Shown: one piece after another, positions 9,563 to 19,484 of the stretch
How the letters are laid out: the number at the start of each line of letters is the position of its first letter
Position numbering within the stretch: the first letter of the stretch is position 1
Assembly: GCA_947463385.1 (NCBI GenBank)
Contig: CANHSL010000008.1
Location: forward strand, 1 to 49,820
Length of the DNA stretch: 49,820 bases
From: Flavobacteriales bacterium
Lineage (GTDB): Bacteria > Bacteroidota > Bacteroidia > Flavobacteriales_D > Crocinitomicaceae
Direction: 5' to 3'
The notes under the pieces: model-generated
The model's input: the letters and a program-made list of their open reading frames with translations, nothing else
Database searches by the model: none
What the model was told of the DNA's origin: nothing
Position numbers and translations under genes: made by a program

Positions 9563-10243
9563 TTAACGTAAGTAAAGAAGATTGCCTAAAGCAAACAATA
9601 GTAGGCCCGGGTCTAAATCAAAAACCCTTGGCATATTCCAATTTCTTACCAACACATAGGTAGAAAAAACGGTAAACAATATAGCTCCCAAGAGCCAGTT
9701 AGGTAGCAAGAAAAACGTTAAACCTAGCATTGCGCCAATTACACTGAATAAAACCCAACGCAATATCGGCCAAGGCAGCACCTGAGGTAGCGTTTTCAAT
9801 CGAATGGGATCAATCTCGCGATCTTTAACGTCAGATGCTGTTGCTAAAACACCAAACAAGAGAAATAATACCAGGCATGAAACCAAATTTAAGGACTCTG
9901 ATGTTGACATGACACTTCCCATGAACATCGTCCAACTGCTGGCGATTATTGGTGTTTTCATCCAAGATATTTCACGGAACCACGGGTACGTTATAGTCAA
10001 TACCATTGCACACAATAAAGGGAACACAAGTACACGATTAGATGTCCATGTCAAGGTTAGAACCAAGCACAATCCAAAAAGTAAATAACCCCACATAATG
10101 ACTGAAGTTCTCGGGAAAGAATAATACACAACTACTGCTATACCAAGCAGGATTATGTACCATAAATCGGTTGTTTGATTCAAAGAATAAGCAAAAAGAA
10201 AGGTTGAGAGCCCAAGCAATATATGGGTTGACTTAAACCGCAT
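9563..10243 (-). CDS. UbiA-like polytopic membrane protein
   Basis: This 226-residue protein has about seven to eight membrane helices. One loop reads ASDVKDREID, which resembles the second aspartate-rich motif of UbiA-type prenyltransferases (D-x3-D spacing). The first motif, N/DxxxD near the N-terminus, is not visible, so prenyl transfer is uncertain. I take the start at MRFKSTH (base 10243), which overlaps the GT9 stop by 11 bases. The longer reading at 10309 would translate deep into the GT9 gene. It ends a run of envelope genes behind two sugar transferases, so a polyprenyl-lipid or glycolipid role is plausible but unproven. Confidence 0.55.
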   Translation of the reverse strand: MRFKSTHILLGLSTFLFAYSLNQTTDLWYIILLGIAVVVYYSFPRTSVIMWGYLLFGLCLVLTLTWTSNRVLVFPLLCAMVLTITYPWFREISWMKTPIIASSWTMFMGSVMSTSESLNLVSCLVLFLLFGVLATASDVKDREIDPIRLKTLPQVLPWPILRWVLFSVIGAMLGLTFFLLPNWLLGAILFTVFSTYVLVRNWNMPRVFDLDPGLLLFALGNLLYLR

Positions 10244-11207
10244 TGACAACATCTTCAAGTGGAATCTCTGTAATACACCTGCAATCCAATCCCTGAGCAC
10301 AGCCGGCACACAAGGGGTCTTTCACCATCGCTATGGAATGCTTGCCGAGGGGCTTCCATCGGCCCGGATGAATGGGGATGCGAGAAGAAAATAGACCGAT
10401 CGCTTTTATATCTAAAATTCCAGCGATATGCAATGGACCGGTTGAACAGGCAATAAGGGCATGGGCTTTACTAATTAAAGAAATTAAGCCGCCAAGTGAA
10501 AATTTCCCACACACATTTTCAACGCCTGCTATGTGATCGAACGCTGTTCCTATTAGAATCCCTTCCTTCGCAGTACCCGTAATTAACACCTGTTTTCCCC
10601 GCTTTGATAACATCTCCGCTAGCTCAACGTAATGAATCAATGGATAATTAATCGCGCTACCCTGTGAAAGTGGGTGTAAAATCACGTAACCGGGCGGAAA
10701 GAAGTCAGGTTCGGTTGGGACAACAAACTGGTCTTTTACTGATTTAAGCTCCTCAAATTTTGGAATGGTATCCAAACCGAGCGGTTTTAATAAATTAAAA
10801 TTCAATTGAGCTTCATGCAGGGGTGAATTTTTTCGTGTAAATGATACCCGAATATTGCAATTCAACCAGTGAAACCAGCGATGGCTTGTCCCAATTCGAT
10901 GTTGAATGCCGGCTTGTTTTGCCCATGAAGCAATCTTTTTATTTGGAAACACATGCAGAATAAGGTCACTTTGAAGTAAGGAATTACGTGTTTCGATGTC
11001 GGCGTTTTCGAGATCTTCATACAGCAGGATTTCATCCACGGGTTTAAAACATTGCACCACATCTTGCGTGTAGCGCTTGCATAAATACACCAATGTTGCC
11101 CGGGGAACATTCGCTTTTAGCCATAAACAAAGCGGCAAGGTTAATGCCACATCCCCGATACTATCGGTTCTAGAAACAATAATTCGTGACAGCTTATTTA
11201 TTTTCAC
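10233..11207 (-). CDS. Glycosyltransferase family 9 (heptosyltransferase-like)
   Basis: This is a GT-B fold transferase of family 9, the group that includes the lipopolysaccharide heptosyltransferases. Visible landmarks are the N-terminal DSIGDVALTLPL loop, the central LHPLSQGSA segment and the C-terminal ALIACSTGPLHIAGI block that binds the nucleotide-sugar donor. The C-terminus carries a cysteine cluster (CAGCAQGLDCRC), common in this family. At 324 residues it is full length. The start overlaps the upstream GT2 gene by 14 bases, and the stop overlaps the UbiA-like gene by 11, implying coupled translation. The probable role is lipopolysaccharide core synthesis at the cytoplasmic face of the inner membrane; donor and acceptor sugars are unknown. 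Confidence 0.88.
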   Translation of the reverse strand: MKINKLSRIIVSRTDSIGDVALTLPLCLWLKANVPRATLVYLCKRYTQDVVQCFKPVDEILLYEDLENADIETRNSLLQSDLILHVFPNKKIASWAKQAGIQHRIGTSHRWFHWLNCNIRVSFTRKNSPLHEAQLNFNLLKPLGLDTIPKFEELKSVKDQFVVPTEPDFFPPGYVILHPLSQGSAINYPLIHYVELAEMLSKRGKQVLITGTAKEGILIGTAFDHIAGVENVCGKFSLGGLISLISKAHALIACSTGPLHIAGILDIKAIGLFSSRIPIHPGRWKPLGKHSIAMVKDPLCAGCAQGLDCRCITEIPLEDVVNAV

Positions 11208-11946
11208 CTTTCAAGCGTTGAACTTCTTTGTATTTAAAATAATTTGATTCGGCGCTAATTTTAGCAATATAAAATCCTTGCTTACCGTCTAAAAACCCAA
11301 GTTTAAGTATATACATGGATAAAAACCGAATGCATGCACTGAACAACGGTTGTCCAAAAAACACGCCTTTTCCCGCTTGAACATATTTTTGGGCGGTCAA
11401 GGAAGAATAATGATCTGCTCGTTGCCTATGTTGCGCATGCGAATAATATGAATAATGAAACAGGGGGCCTTTTAGCCTGATAACCTCCATCTCAGGTTTC
11501 AAGTTAAGGGTTTCGTGAACCAAGTCTCCTTGCCACTGAATATCTTTTGGGAACAACCTAATCTTTAGGTCTGGGTACCATCCCGAATGATAAATCCAAG
11601 TTCCGCAATAATTAGTTAAGCGATTTACGGCATAAACTCCTTGCGTTTGAGTTTGTTTAATCCGGCGTAATTCATTGGCTAATGCTGGAGATACTTCCTC
11701 ATCAGCATCTATGGATAAAATCATATCAAATGACGCTTTTTGATTTAAACAGTTTTTCTGCTGTGCATACCCCAACCAAGGTTGATGAAAGAACTTGACC
11801 CCTTTTTGTAAACAAATTTCTTCCGTACGGTCAGAAGAACCAGAATCCATGACCAGCACCTCATCTGCGATATGAACCAGTGAATCAATGCAGCGAGCAA
11901 TGTTTCGCTCTTCATTCAGCGTAATAATCGTAGCGCTAATCTTCAT
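11194..11946 (-). CDS. Glycosyltransferase family 2 (WaaE/KdtX-like)
   Basis: This is a GT-A fold family 2 transferase. It opens with the nucleotide-binding strand SATIITLNEERNI, then VMDSGSSDRT, and has the metal-binding acidic motif in SIDADEE. The segment GWYPDLKIRLF and the histidine/tyrosine-rich region after it are typical of the WaaE/KdtX subgroup that adds glucose to the lipopolysaccharide inner core. At 250 residues it is the usual length. It lies two bases from the stop of the lytic transglycosylase gene and overlaps the GT9 gene, so the two sugar transferases probably act in one pathway. The exact sugar is inference. Confidence 0.87.
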   Translation of the reverse strand: MKISATIITLNEERNIARCIDSLVHIADEVLVMDSGSSDRTEEICLQKGVKFFHQPWLGYAQQKNCLNQKASFDMILSIDADEEVSPALANELRRIKQTQTQGVYAVNRLTNYCGTWIYHSGWYPDLKIRLFPKDIQWQGDLVHETLNLKPEMEVIRLKGPLFHYSYYSHAQHRQRADHYSSLTAQKYVQAGKGVFFGQPLFSACIRFLSMYILKLGFLDGKQGFYIAKISAESNYFKYKEVQRLKGENK

Positions 11947-11948
11947 GA

Positions 11949-13451
11949 TTACTTTACTCTGATTCTATCCCCCACACGGATCATATTGCCTACCCCGGGA
12001 TTCAGTTTTTTCAGTTGCGCTAGCGTGAGGTTGTTCTTAGTTGCGATTCGACTCAAGGTATCTCCTGATTTAACGGTATAATACTTCTTCGGCTTAGGTA
12101 TTTGTACCGGGGTAATTGGGGTTTGTTTAACGGTATTAATTTTTTTCAATGTGAGGCGTTGACCCACATAAACATTGGTGGTTTGCAGTGCATTCCATTC
12201 CATTAATTCATCTGTCGACACACTATATTTCAGCGATATACTCTTTAATGTTTCACCTGTTTTCACTTTATGAAACGCATAATTAGCTGAAAGCGAATCA
12301 GAACCTGTTGCCGCACTATCGAGCTGCATCGTTGTATCTTGTGTAAAAGGATTTACTGCTTGCGACGGATTCTCAAGAAGATATAACGAATCTTCTACAC
12401 CCACCAATAGGGTTATTTTATCCAACGGGCCTGTAACACACCGTTTTTTAATAGACGCGGGGATGAATTCCGTTTTATAAATTGGATTTAGGTCCTTAAT
12501 CTGTTGTAACTCCCAATCGAGTGCTTTAGCAATCGTACTCATGTGTAACCCGCGCTTTAGGCACATGGTATCCAATTGTGCATTATGAATTTTTGCTGCA
12601 GCCGGCATCAAATTATGTTCGGCATGAAAGGTCATTAAGTATGCGGCGGCTATAAATGTTGGCACATATCCTTGAGTTTCCGAGGGAAGGCTTGAGCGAA
12701 TGGCCCAATAAGAGCGTTGATTACCGGAACGTTCTATCGCTCGATTAATCGTTCCTGGACCTGCATTATACGCCGCTAAAGCGAGGTTCCAATCCCCGTA
12801 AATTCCGTAAAGTTTTTTCAAAAACCGACACGCTGCATCGGTTGCTTTTTGTGGGTCCATGCGTTCGTCTATGTAGGAGGTTTCTTCTAAGCCATAATAC
12901 AAACCTGTTCGGTACATAAACTGCCATAAACCAAGCGCACCGGCCTTAGACTTTACTTGAGGCCTTAAGCCACTTTCAATACAAGCCAAATATTTTAATT
13001 CGAGTGGCAAGCCATACTCTGCTAATTTCTCTTCAAATAAGTCAAAATATAAGGCTGAACGTCCGAGAATAATTTTAACGAATGACCTTCGATTTTCTGC
13101 AAAATAGCGAATAGAGGAAAGGGTAATGGCATTGCAATCAAATCCAAATGGGCTTTGATTATTCATTTGATTTAAGCGTTCACAATACACATCTTCTGTA
13201 AATAAAGGAACGGTGGTTGGTTCGTAATTTAGGGCTTTAATGATCGAATCCGAATATTTAGTGTTCGCGTAATCTGCATAAAAATAATTTAAGGATTGCT
13301 CGACAGTATTTAAAAAATGATCCGGGTGGAGTGTATCATTTGGATTTTGCAGATACGGGTTTTTCTGTCCAAACCCCACCGTATAAAGCGCCGTTATTAA
13401 AAAGCAAAAGGTATGCTTAAGCCGTAAATTTCTCCACCAGTTGCGTTGCAT
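11949..13451 (-). CDS. LysM-containing lytic transglycosylase (MltD-like)
   Basis: This enzyme cleaves the glycan strands of peptidoglycan. After a Sec-type signal peptide (HTFCFLITALYTVGFGQ) comes the family 1 transglycosylase domain with the catalytic Glu159 in CIESGL, followed by KSKAGALGLWQFM and the ALAAYNAGPGTI motif. Two LysM domains occupy roughly residues 392-437 and 452-498 (each starting YxVKxGDTL/ETL), and anchor the enzyme to peptidoglycan. No lipobox cysteine is seen, so it is probably periplasmic and not lipid-anchored. The start overlaps the end of gatA by 35 bases; there is no later Met that would keep the signal peptide, so the overlap is probably real. Confidence 0.92.
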   Translation of the reverse strand: MQRNWWRNLRLKHTFCFLITALYTVGFGQKNPYLQNPNDTLHPDHFLNTVEQSLNYFYADYANTKYSDSIIKALNYEPTTVPLFTEDVYCERLNQMNNQSPFGFDCNAITLSSIRYFAENRRSFVKIILGRSALYFDLFEEKLAEYGLPLELKYLACIESGLRPQVKSKAGALGLWQFMYRTGLYYGLEETSYIDERMDPQKATDAACRFLKKLYGIYGDWNLALAAYNAGPGTINRAIERSGNQRSYWAIRSSLPSETQGYVPTFIAAAYLMTFHAEHNLMPAAAKIHNAQLDTMCLKRGLHMSTIAKALDWELQQIKDLNPIYKTEFIPASIKKRCVTGPLDKITLLVGVEDSLYLLENPSQAVNPFTQDTTMQLDSAATGSDSLSANYAFHKVKTGETLKSISLKYSVSTDELMEWNALQTTNVYVGQRLTLKKINTVKQTPITPVQIPKPKKYYTVKSGDTLSRIATKNNLTLAQLKKLNPGVGNMIRVGDRIRVK

Positions 13452-14823
13452 AAAACAAGTCGTTTTCCCGAAACTGATCGGTCATTAATTGAATACCAAA
13501 AGGCAGGCCATTGGAATGGACACCAAGCGGTAAACTAAGCGCTGGATTGCCCGTAAGGTTGGCGTGAACTGTAAAAATATCTTGTAAATACATTTCAATC
13601 GGATCTTTTACCTCTCCGATTTTAAATGCAGTTGAAGGCGTTGTTGGCATTAAGATACAGTCTACTTTCGTGAAAATATCCCGGGTTTTATCCTGTAGTA
13701 CTCGTCTAACTTTCTGCCCTTTGGTGTAATAGGTATCATACTGCTCATTAGACAAGACAAAAGTTCCTGTCATTATTCTTCGCTTTACCTCTTCACCAAA
13801 CCCTTCGTTTCTTGAACGGATATACGTTTCTTCGACTCCTTCAGCCAAGGTAGACCGGTGGCCATAATGCACCCCATCAAAACGGGCTAAATTCGAAGAT
13901 GCTTCAGCGGTGGTCAGTACATAATAAACTGGCACCACGTAATCCATATATGGAAAAGAAAACTCACTTACCTCGTGACCGCTTTCCTGTAATTTTTTAA
14001 TGAGTACATCCATTGAAAATTTAACCTCTGAATCTAAGCCAGGATGGTTCATGTATTCCGCAAGCACGCCAAAGCGCAGTGGAGAAGCTTTTACGGTATG
14101 GGCTTCCACCTCGCGGGATGACGTTGTGGAATCTTTTGGATCTTTACCGGCCATTATTTGATATAACAATTCGGCATCCGACACATTGGTGGTAAATGTT
14201 CCGATTTGATCAAACGATGAGGCATAAGCAATTAAGCCGTACCGGCTAATTCTTCCATAGGTGGGTTTCAGCCCGTACGTCCCGGTCCATGAAGCGGGTT
14301 GCCGAACGGATCCACCGGTATCACTGCCGAGTGAGGCGGTGCACAATCCTGCCGAAACGGCAACAGCAGACCCTCCTGAAGAACCCCCAGGAACATACGC
14401 TGAATTTATGGCATTGCGAACCGGACCAAAGGCGGATTTTTCGTTAGAACTTCCCATGGCAAATTCGTCGCAATTTAATCTACCTAAGATTATGGCATCT
14501 TCATCAATTAAGCGCTGCACAGCGGTAGCGGTGTATAAGGATTCGAATCCCGCCAATATTTTGGAAGAAGCAGAAACATGATGTCCATTAAAACACAAAT
14601 TGTCTTTGATGCCAACAAAGGTGCCTGCCAATCGGCCTGCGGTTCCGTTATTAACTTTACCTTGGATTCTTTCAGCAGCATCACGCGCTGAAACTTCAAA
14701 TACTTCTAGGTATGCATTTAAGTGTTTATGCTCCTCTATCTGCCGTAAATAATGCTCGAGGATGTCCACAAGAGGAACGCCCGACGCAAGGGCCGACTTA
14801 TTTTCTTGAATCGCATTAAACAT
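13417..14823 (-). CDS. gatA: Glutamyl-tRNA(Gln) amidotransferase subunit A
   Basis: GatA supplies ammonia from glutamine to convert Glu-tRNA(Gln), and sometimes Asp-tRNA(Asn), to the amidated form. The amidase-signature triad is complete: Lys73 in VGIKDN, cis-Ser148 in PGGSSGGSA and nucleophile Ser172 in DTGGSVRQPA. The spacing matches characterised GatA. At 468 residues it is full length. Neither gatB nor gatC is nearby, as is usual in Bacteroidota where the subunits are scattered. It starts 3 bases past the tatA stop and its 3' end overlaps the transglycosylase gene. A tRNA-Gln(TTG), the likely substrate type, is encoded at 33424-33496. Confidence 0.95.
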   Translation of the reverse strand: MFNAIQENKSALASGVPLVDILEHYLRQIEEHKHLNAYLEVFEVSARDAAERIQGKVNNGTAGRLAGTFVGIKDNLCFNGHHVSASSKILAGFESLYTATAVQRLIDEDAIILGRLNCDEFAMGSSNEKSAFGPVRNAINSAYVPGGSSGGSAVAVSAGLCTASLGSDTGGSVRQPASWTGTYGLKPTYGRISRYGLIAYASSFDQIGTFTTNVSDAELLYQIMAGKDPKDSTTSSREVEAHTVKASPLRFGVLAEYMNHPGLDSEVKFSMDVLIKKLQESGHEVSEFSFPYMDYVVPVYYVLTTAEASSNLARFDGVHYGHRSTLAEGVEETYIRSRNEGFGEEVKRRIMTGTFVLSNEQYDTYYTKGQKVRRVLQDKTRDIFTKVDCILMPTTPSTAFKIGEVKDPIEMYLQDIFTVHANLTGNPALSLPLGVHSNGLPFGIQLMTDQFRENDLFYATQLVEKFTA

Positions 14824-14826
14824 AGA

Positions 14827-15030
14827 TTACTTCTCTTCGATTTGCTTTTCGTTGGAAGCTGTTGGCTTATTTTCTTCGTTTTTAGAAGCGTCTTTAAACT
14901 CCTTAATTCCTTGACCCAATCCTTTCATGAGTTCAGGAATTTTTTTTCCTCCAAACAACAATAATACAATAAGTAAAATCAGGATAATGTGTCCACCTGA
15001 AAAAAGCTGCGCATGTTGGATATGTTGCAT
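14827..15030 (-). CDS. tatA: Twin-arginine translocase subunit TatA/E
   Basis: This small Tat pore protein has one N-terminal membrane helix ([17 protein letters not shown]), the conserved [20 protein letters not shown] amphipathic helix and a charged tail. It forms the ring that moves folded proteins across the inner membrane. The ACIII protein ActB in this window has a twin-arginine signal and is a likely client. Of two possible starts I prefer MQHIQHAQ (base 15030); the alternative at 15051 adds only seven residues. It lies between infB and gatA in the same transcript direction. No tatC is visible. Confidence 0.92.
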   Translation of the reverse strand: MQHIQHAQLFSGGHIILILLIVLLLFGGKKIPELMKGLGQGIKEFKDASKNEENKPTASNEKQIEEK

Positions 15031-15085
15031 ACTAAAATAGTTTAGATACAAAGGTACGCAATTCTAATTCACAACCGTGCACTAA

Positions 15086-17692
15086 TTATAGCTTTCTTGC
15101 TACCTCAACCTCTTCGTAGGCCTCCACATGATCGCCAATCTGAATGTCGTTGAATTTATCAATATTCAACCCGCACTCATAATTGTTTTTAACCTCTTTT
15201 ACATCGTCTTTGAAGCGCTTAAGTGACCCGAGGGTACCGTTGTGAATCACAATTCCATCGCGAATCACACGAACTTTAGACGTTCGCTTAATAATACCAT
15301 CAAGGACGTAACACCCTGCAATCGTACCCACCTTGGTGATTTCGAAGGTTTCGCGAATTTCTGCAGTACCAAGCACTTTTTCTTCAATATCTGGAGAAAG
15401 CATTCCCTCCATAGCCGCTTTGATTTCTTCAATGGCCTTGTAGATAATTGAGTATAACCTGATGTCGATTTGTTCTATTTCTGCAAGCTTTCTTGCCCCA
15501 ACCGTTGGTCGAACCTGGAATCCGATGATAATGGCATCAGATGCCGAAGCCAAGTTAATGTCGGCCTCAGAAATGGCTCCAACGCCTTTAAGTACAATAT
15601 TTACTTGGATTTCTGGTGTTGAAAGGTTCAATAAGGCGTCAGAAAGGGCTTCAATCGATCCGTCCACATCACCTTTGACAATGATGTTTAATTCTTTAAA
15701 GTCTCCAATGGCTAAACGACGACCAATTTCATCGAGTGTAATGTGTTTATTTGTTCGAAGGCCTTGTTCTCTATAGAGTTGCTCTCGTTTGGATGCGATA
15801 GATTTTGCTTCTTTTTCATCATCCAACACGTGAAATTTATCTCCTGCACTAGGGGCTCCATTTATTCCTAGAATTGAAAGTGGTTGTGACGGTCCGGCTA
15901 ATTTAAGTGCCTTGCCATGTTCATCATGCATTGCACGAACGCGGCCGTAATGTCTACCAACAAGCACAACATCTCCAATGTGCATTGTACCCGCCTCCAC
16001 AAGAATGTTTGTGACATAGCCTTTCCCTTTATCTAAGGAAGACTCGATTACTGTTCCAACTGCATTCTTATTTGGATTTGCTTTCAATTCGAGCATTTCT
16101 GCTTCGAGTAGCACTTTATCTAACAATTCGCTAATGTTCAAGCCTTGTTTTGCTGAAATCTCTTGCACCTGGTATTTCCCCCCCCAATCCTCTACAAGGA
16201 TATTCATTTGAGATAATTGTTCTCTAATGCGGTCTGGATTGGCGCCAGGTTTATCTATTTTGTTAATTGCAAAAATCATAGGAACGCCTGCTGCTTGGGC
16301 ATGAGAAATGGCTTCCTTCGTTTGAGGCATCACATCATCGTCTGCTGCTACTATAATAATGGCAAGGTCAGTAACCTGGGCACCTCGAGCACGCATCGCG
16401 GTAAACGCTTCGTGACCCGGTGTATCGAGGAACGTCATTTTTCTATTGTCCTTAAGGGTTACCGAATAGGCCCCAATGTGCTGGGTGATTCCTCCGGCTT
16501 CTCCTTCGGTTACATTCGCATTTCTGATGCGATCTAACAAGGAAGTTTTTCCGTGGTCTACGTGACCCATTACCGTAATAATTGGCGGTCTTGAAATCAG
16601 ATCTTCAGGAGCATCTTCAACGGTAAGCACGGCATCTTGTACTTCTGCGCTAATGAATTCTGTTTCGTAGCCAAATTCATCAGCAACAATTTGAATGGTT
16701 TCCGCATCCAATCGTTGATTAATTGATGCAAAAATACCTAGAGACATACAGGCAGAGATGACTTGTGTTGGCTGAACATTCATCATACTAGCCAATTCAG
16801 ACACCGTAACAAACTCAGAAAGTTTTAGTACTTTTTCATCCATCTCAGCGGCAAGCATTTCTTCTTGACGACGTTGAGCAACATTATCTCTCTTAATTCT
16901 TCGATTCTTGGAGGACTTAGATTTAGCGCCTTGACCGGAAAGCCTAGCCAGGGTCTCTTTAATCTCTTTTTGAATGTCCTGTTCGGAAATTTCTTTTTTC
17001 TCTACTTTAAACGCTCCTGGTTTAGCGGGTTGGCCTTTCGCACCTGGAGCAGGTGTTTCCACCTTTTTAATGCGTTTACGTTTGCGTTTTTCTTCTTCCG
17101 AAGCACTCGATGTGCTAGACTTCGGCCGCTCAATTGGAAGCTCTATTTTACCAAGTACGGTTGGCCCACTTAGCACCGTTCGCTCAGTTTTTATAGTTTC
17201 AATAATAGGAGCAGATGGCTTTTCTTCAACCTTAGGCTCAATCGGTTTAGGTGCTTCAACAACCGGTTCTGGTTGGGGAGGCTCAGGTTTTTTCTTGGTA
17301 TTTAATTGGTCTAAATCGATTTTTCCTACCACATTAACTTGTGATTTTGGCTTTACCGTTTCAGGCTCAAAAACCGTTCGTTTAATTTCTTCAAGATTAA
17401 TCTCGTCTTCTTCCTCTTCAAGTTGTTTTTCTTGAATTGGGGCTTCTTGACGGGCATCTTTCAGTGAAATTGATTCCTTCTTTTCTTTTAAGGAAGAACC
17501 TTTGGCTTGTTCTTTTAGTGTTTGATCTGCTGCAAACTCGGTACATAAAATTTGAAAATGTTCCGGGTCTAGTTTAGTGTTTGGATTAGAGTCAATAGAA
17601 ATGCCTTTAGACCCTAAAAATTCCACTAACGTTGGTAATCCAACATTCAATTCACTTGCTGCTTTTCCTAAACGAATGGGTTTCCCTGCCAT
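15086..17692 (-). CDS. infB: Translation initiation factor IF-2
   Basis: This GTPase places initiator tRNA on the small ribosomal subunit. The N-terminus has an IF2-N domain ([20 protein letters not shown]), then a long lysine/glutamate/proline-rich linker to about residue 290, then a second IF2-N-like helix bundle. The G domain starts near residue 373 with GHVDHGKTS, followed by DTPGHE and NKIDKP. The C-terminal domains II, III and IV follow, with the [20 protein letters not shown] ending that binds fMet-tRNA. At 868 residues it is normal for the phylum. It is the third gene of rimP-nusA-infB, a conserved bacterial operon. Many antisense open frames over the linker are composition artefacts. 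Confidence 0.97.
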   Translation of the reverse strand: MAGKPIRLGKAASELNVGLPTLVEFLGSKGISIDSNPNTKLDPEHFQILCTEFAADQTLKEQAKGSSLKEKKESISLKDARQEAPIQEKQLEEEEDEINLEEIKRTVFEPETVKPKSQVNVVGKIDLDQLNTKKKPEPPQPEPVVEAPKPIEPKVEEKPSAPIIETIKTERTVLSGPTVLGKIELPIERPKSSTSSASEEEKRKRKRIKKVETPAPGAKGQPAKPGAFKVEKKEISEQDIQKEIKETLARLSGQGAKSKSSKNRRIKRDNVAQRRQEEMLAAEMDEKVLKLSEFVTVSELASMMNVQPTQVISACMSLGIFASINQRLDAETIQIVADEFGYETEFISAEVQDAVLTVEDAPEDLISRPPIITVMGHVDHGKTSLLDRIRNANVTEGEAGGITQHIGAYSVTLKDNRKMTFLDTPGHEAFTAMRARGAQVTDLAIIIVAADDDVMPQTKEAISHAQAAGVPMIFAINKIDKPGANPDRIREQLSQMNILVEDWGGKYQVQEISAKQGLNISELLDKVLLEAEMLELKANPNKNAVGTVIESSLDKGKGYVTNILVEAGTMHIGDVVLVGRHYGRVRAMHDEHGKALKLAGPSQPLSILGINGAPSAGDKFHVLDDEKEAKSIASKREQLYREQGLRTNKHITLDEIGRRLAIGDFKELNIIVKGDVDGSIEALSDALLNLSTPEIQVNIVLKGVGAISEADINLASASDAIIIGFQVRPTVGARKLAEIEQIDIRLYSIIYKAIEEIKAAMEGMLSPDIEEKVLGTAEIRETFEITKVGTIAGCYVLDGIIKRTSKVRVIRDGIVIHNGTLGSLKRFKDDVKEVKNNYECGLNIDKFNDIQIGDHVEAYEEVEVARKL

Positions 17693-17719
17693 AATATTAT
17701 TCCCTATTGTATTTCAAAG

Positions 17720-18955
17720 TTATTCAAATTCTGCATTCAATATTTTGAATACTTCTTCGATTGTTTCTTTTTCTAAATCCGTACGTTTCACTAACTCTTC
17801 AATGCTCATCTCTAATACAGACTTAGCGGTATCGCATCCAATGGTTTTTAACTCATCTATAATCCACCCGTCAATTTCATCTGCAAATTCTTCCAAGTCT
17901 ACGTCCTCAACGTCTACTTCACCATCGCGATAAACATCAATTTCATAACCCGCCAATTTGCCAGCTAATTTAATGTTGTTCCCTCCGCGACCTATTGCCA
18001 ACGACACTTGATCTGGCTTTAGGAACACCTTCACGCGTTTCTCTTCCTCATCAATTTCCATGGAGGTGATTTTCGCTGGAGACAAGGCACGTTGTATTAA
18101 TAATTGATTGTTTGATGTATAATTGATTACATCAATGTTTTCATTTCTAAGTTCACGAACAATACCGTGGATTCGACTTCCTTTCATACCAACACAGGCA
18201 CCTACCGGGTCGATTCGATCATCATAAGACTCAACAGCAACTTTTGCTCGTTCTCCTGGTTCACGAACGATTTTTTTAATCGTAATTAACCCATCAAAAA
18301 CTTCCGGCACTTCCAGTTCGAACAAACGCTCTAAAAATTCCGGAGCCGTTCTTGAAAGAATAATTACTGGCGTACTATTACGCATATCCACCTTAGACAC
18401 CACCGCACGAACGGTCTCTCCTTTCTTGAAGAAATCCGATGGAATTTGCTCAGACTTCGGAAGGATTAGTTCATTGTGATCATCGTCCATTACCAAAATT
18501 TCTTTTTTCCACACTTGATAAACCTCACCGGTCACTATCTCTCCGACACGTTCTTTGTATTTTTTATACAAATGATCTTTTTCTAATTCAAGAATTCGGG
18601 AGATTAAATTTTGTCGCAATGAAAGCACGTTTCTTCTTCCGAAATCCATAAACTTGAATTCTTCAGTCACTTCCTCGCCAATTTCAAAATCCGGTTCGAT
18701 TTTAATGGCATCAGAATAGGCGATTTCTGTATTTGGATCTTCCACTTCCCCATCATCCACAATTTCTTTGTTTAAGAAGATCTGAACATCACCTTTTTCA
18801 ATGTTCACAATTACATCAATATGCTCATCGGTATTGAATTTCTTTTTCAACATGGCTCGAAATACATCTTCAAGCACATGCTGCATGGTTTGCTTGTCAA
18901 TGTTCTTAAGCTCTTTAAACTCGGAAAAGGATTCAACTAAATCAATACTATTCAT
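17720..18955 (-). CDS. nusA: Transcription termination/antitermination factor NusA
   Basis: NusA binds RNA polymerase and modulates pausing, intrinsic termination and antitermination. In order, the protein shows the N-terminal polymerase-binding domain, an S1 domain (GEIVTGEVYQVWKKEILV), and two KH domains (the first around VGACVGMKGSRIHGIVREL, the second around SLAIGRGGNNIKLAGKL). A short acidic region and a helix-hairpin-helix-like end (SVLEMSIEELVKRTDLEKE) follow. At 411 residues it lacks the pair of C-terminal acidic repeats of the E. coli protein. It lies 6 bases from rimP and 27 from infB. The hairpin in the operon leader could be a target of its own regulation. Confidence 0.96.
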   Translation of the reverse strand: MNSIDLVESFSEFKELKNIDKQTMQHVLEDVFRAMLKKKFNTDEHIDVIVNIEKGDVQIFLNKEIVDDGEVEDPNTEIAYSDAIKIEPDFEIGEEVTEEFKFMDFGRRNVLSLRQNLISRILELEKDHLYKKYKERVGEIVTGEVYQVWKKEILVMDDDHNELILPKSEQIPSDFFKKGETVRAVVSKVDMRNSTPVIILSRTAPEFLERLFELEVPEVFDGLITIKKIVREPGERAKVAVESYDDRIDPVGACVGMKGSRIHGIVRELRNENIDVINYTSNNQLLIQRALSPAKITSMEIDEEEKRVKVFLKPDQVSLAIGRGGNNIKLAGKLAGYEIDVYRDGEVDVEDVDLEEFADEIDGWIIDELKTIGCDTAKSVLEMSIEELVKRTDLEKETIEEVFKILNAEFE

Positions 18956-18961
18956 TTGTTT

Positions 18962-19435
18962 TTATTTAAAGGATATTACACGTTTTATTTCTTTGATTTC
19001 TTTTTTCGAAAGAGACAGTTCTTCCTGAATGCTTACATTTTTATTCTTTTCATTCTTAATCTTCCGTTCAACGGTCACTAAAAACCCGTCCGAGTTGAAC
19101 GATTTTAACACCCCTTCAACCTGCACCCCATCCGTCTTAAGAAAGGTAAGAAGTCGGCCTGTATTTTTAATGAATTGTTTTTCATGACGCAAGGGCCGAT
19201 CCATGCCTGCAGAAGAAACATTTAATTCAAAATCTACCGATTCACGGTCCAGATTGTGTTCCACATTCCTTGAAACAGAGATGCAGTCTTCAATTGAAAC
19301 ACCACCCTCTTCACGATCCAATTCTATGTTTATCACATTGCGCGTAGAAATTGATAAGTCTACAATGAAAAGCCCTCTATTCAGTTCTTGAATGCGCTCT
19401 TCCGCTAAGCTTAATACTAAATTCTTGTCAATCAT
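18962..19435 (-). CDS. rimP: Ribosome maturation factor RimP
   Basis: RimP assists assembly of the 30S subunit. The 157-residue sequence has the family pattern: an N-terminal alpha/beta domain with the VINIELDREEGGVSIEDCISVSR segment, then LNVSSAGMDRPL, followed by an SH3-like C-terminal domain. It is the first gene of the rimP-nusA-infB operon. The ATG at 19435 is preceded, with only three bases between, by the T-run of a terminator-like hairpin. There is no purine-rich ribosome-binding site, so initiation must rely on the AT-rich leader. Confidence 0.93.
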   Translation of the reverse strand: MIDKNLVLSLAEERIQELNRGLFIVDLSISTRNVINIELDREEGGVSIEDCISVSRNVEHNLDRESVDFELNVSSAGMDRPLRHEKQFIKNTGRLLTFLKTDGVQVEGVLKSFNSDGFLVTVERKIKNEKNKNVSIQEELSLSKKEIKEIKRVISFK

Positions 19436-19438
19436 TGT

Positions 19439-19465
19439 AAAAAAAGAGGGGACTTTCGTCCCCTC
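19439..19465 (-). terminator. Intrinsic terminator-like hairpin in the rimP leader (candidate attenuator)
   Basis: On the minus strand, GAGGGGAC, a GAAA tetraloop and GTCCCCTC (19465-19446) form a perfect 8-bp stem that is followed at once by seven T residues (19445-19439), then ACA and the rimP ATG. The T-run exists only for minus-strand transcription. No minus-strand gene lies upstream that would need it before the coxA terminator, so it most likely acts on transcripts started at the rimP promoter. Confidence 0.75.
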
Positions 19466-19484
19466 ATTATCGTTTATCTTATGG

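Noticed and set aside
15242-17435. Several plus-strand open frames of 60-150 codons across infB
   Set aside because: They lie opposite a well-supported infB, mostly over its charged low-complexity linker, and have no recognisable domains or upstream signals. They are shadows of infB codon composition.
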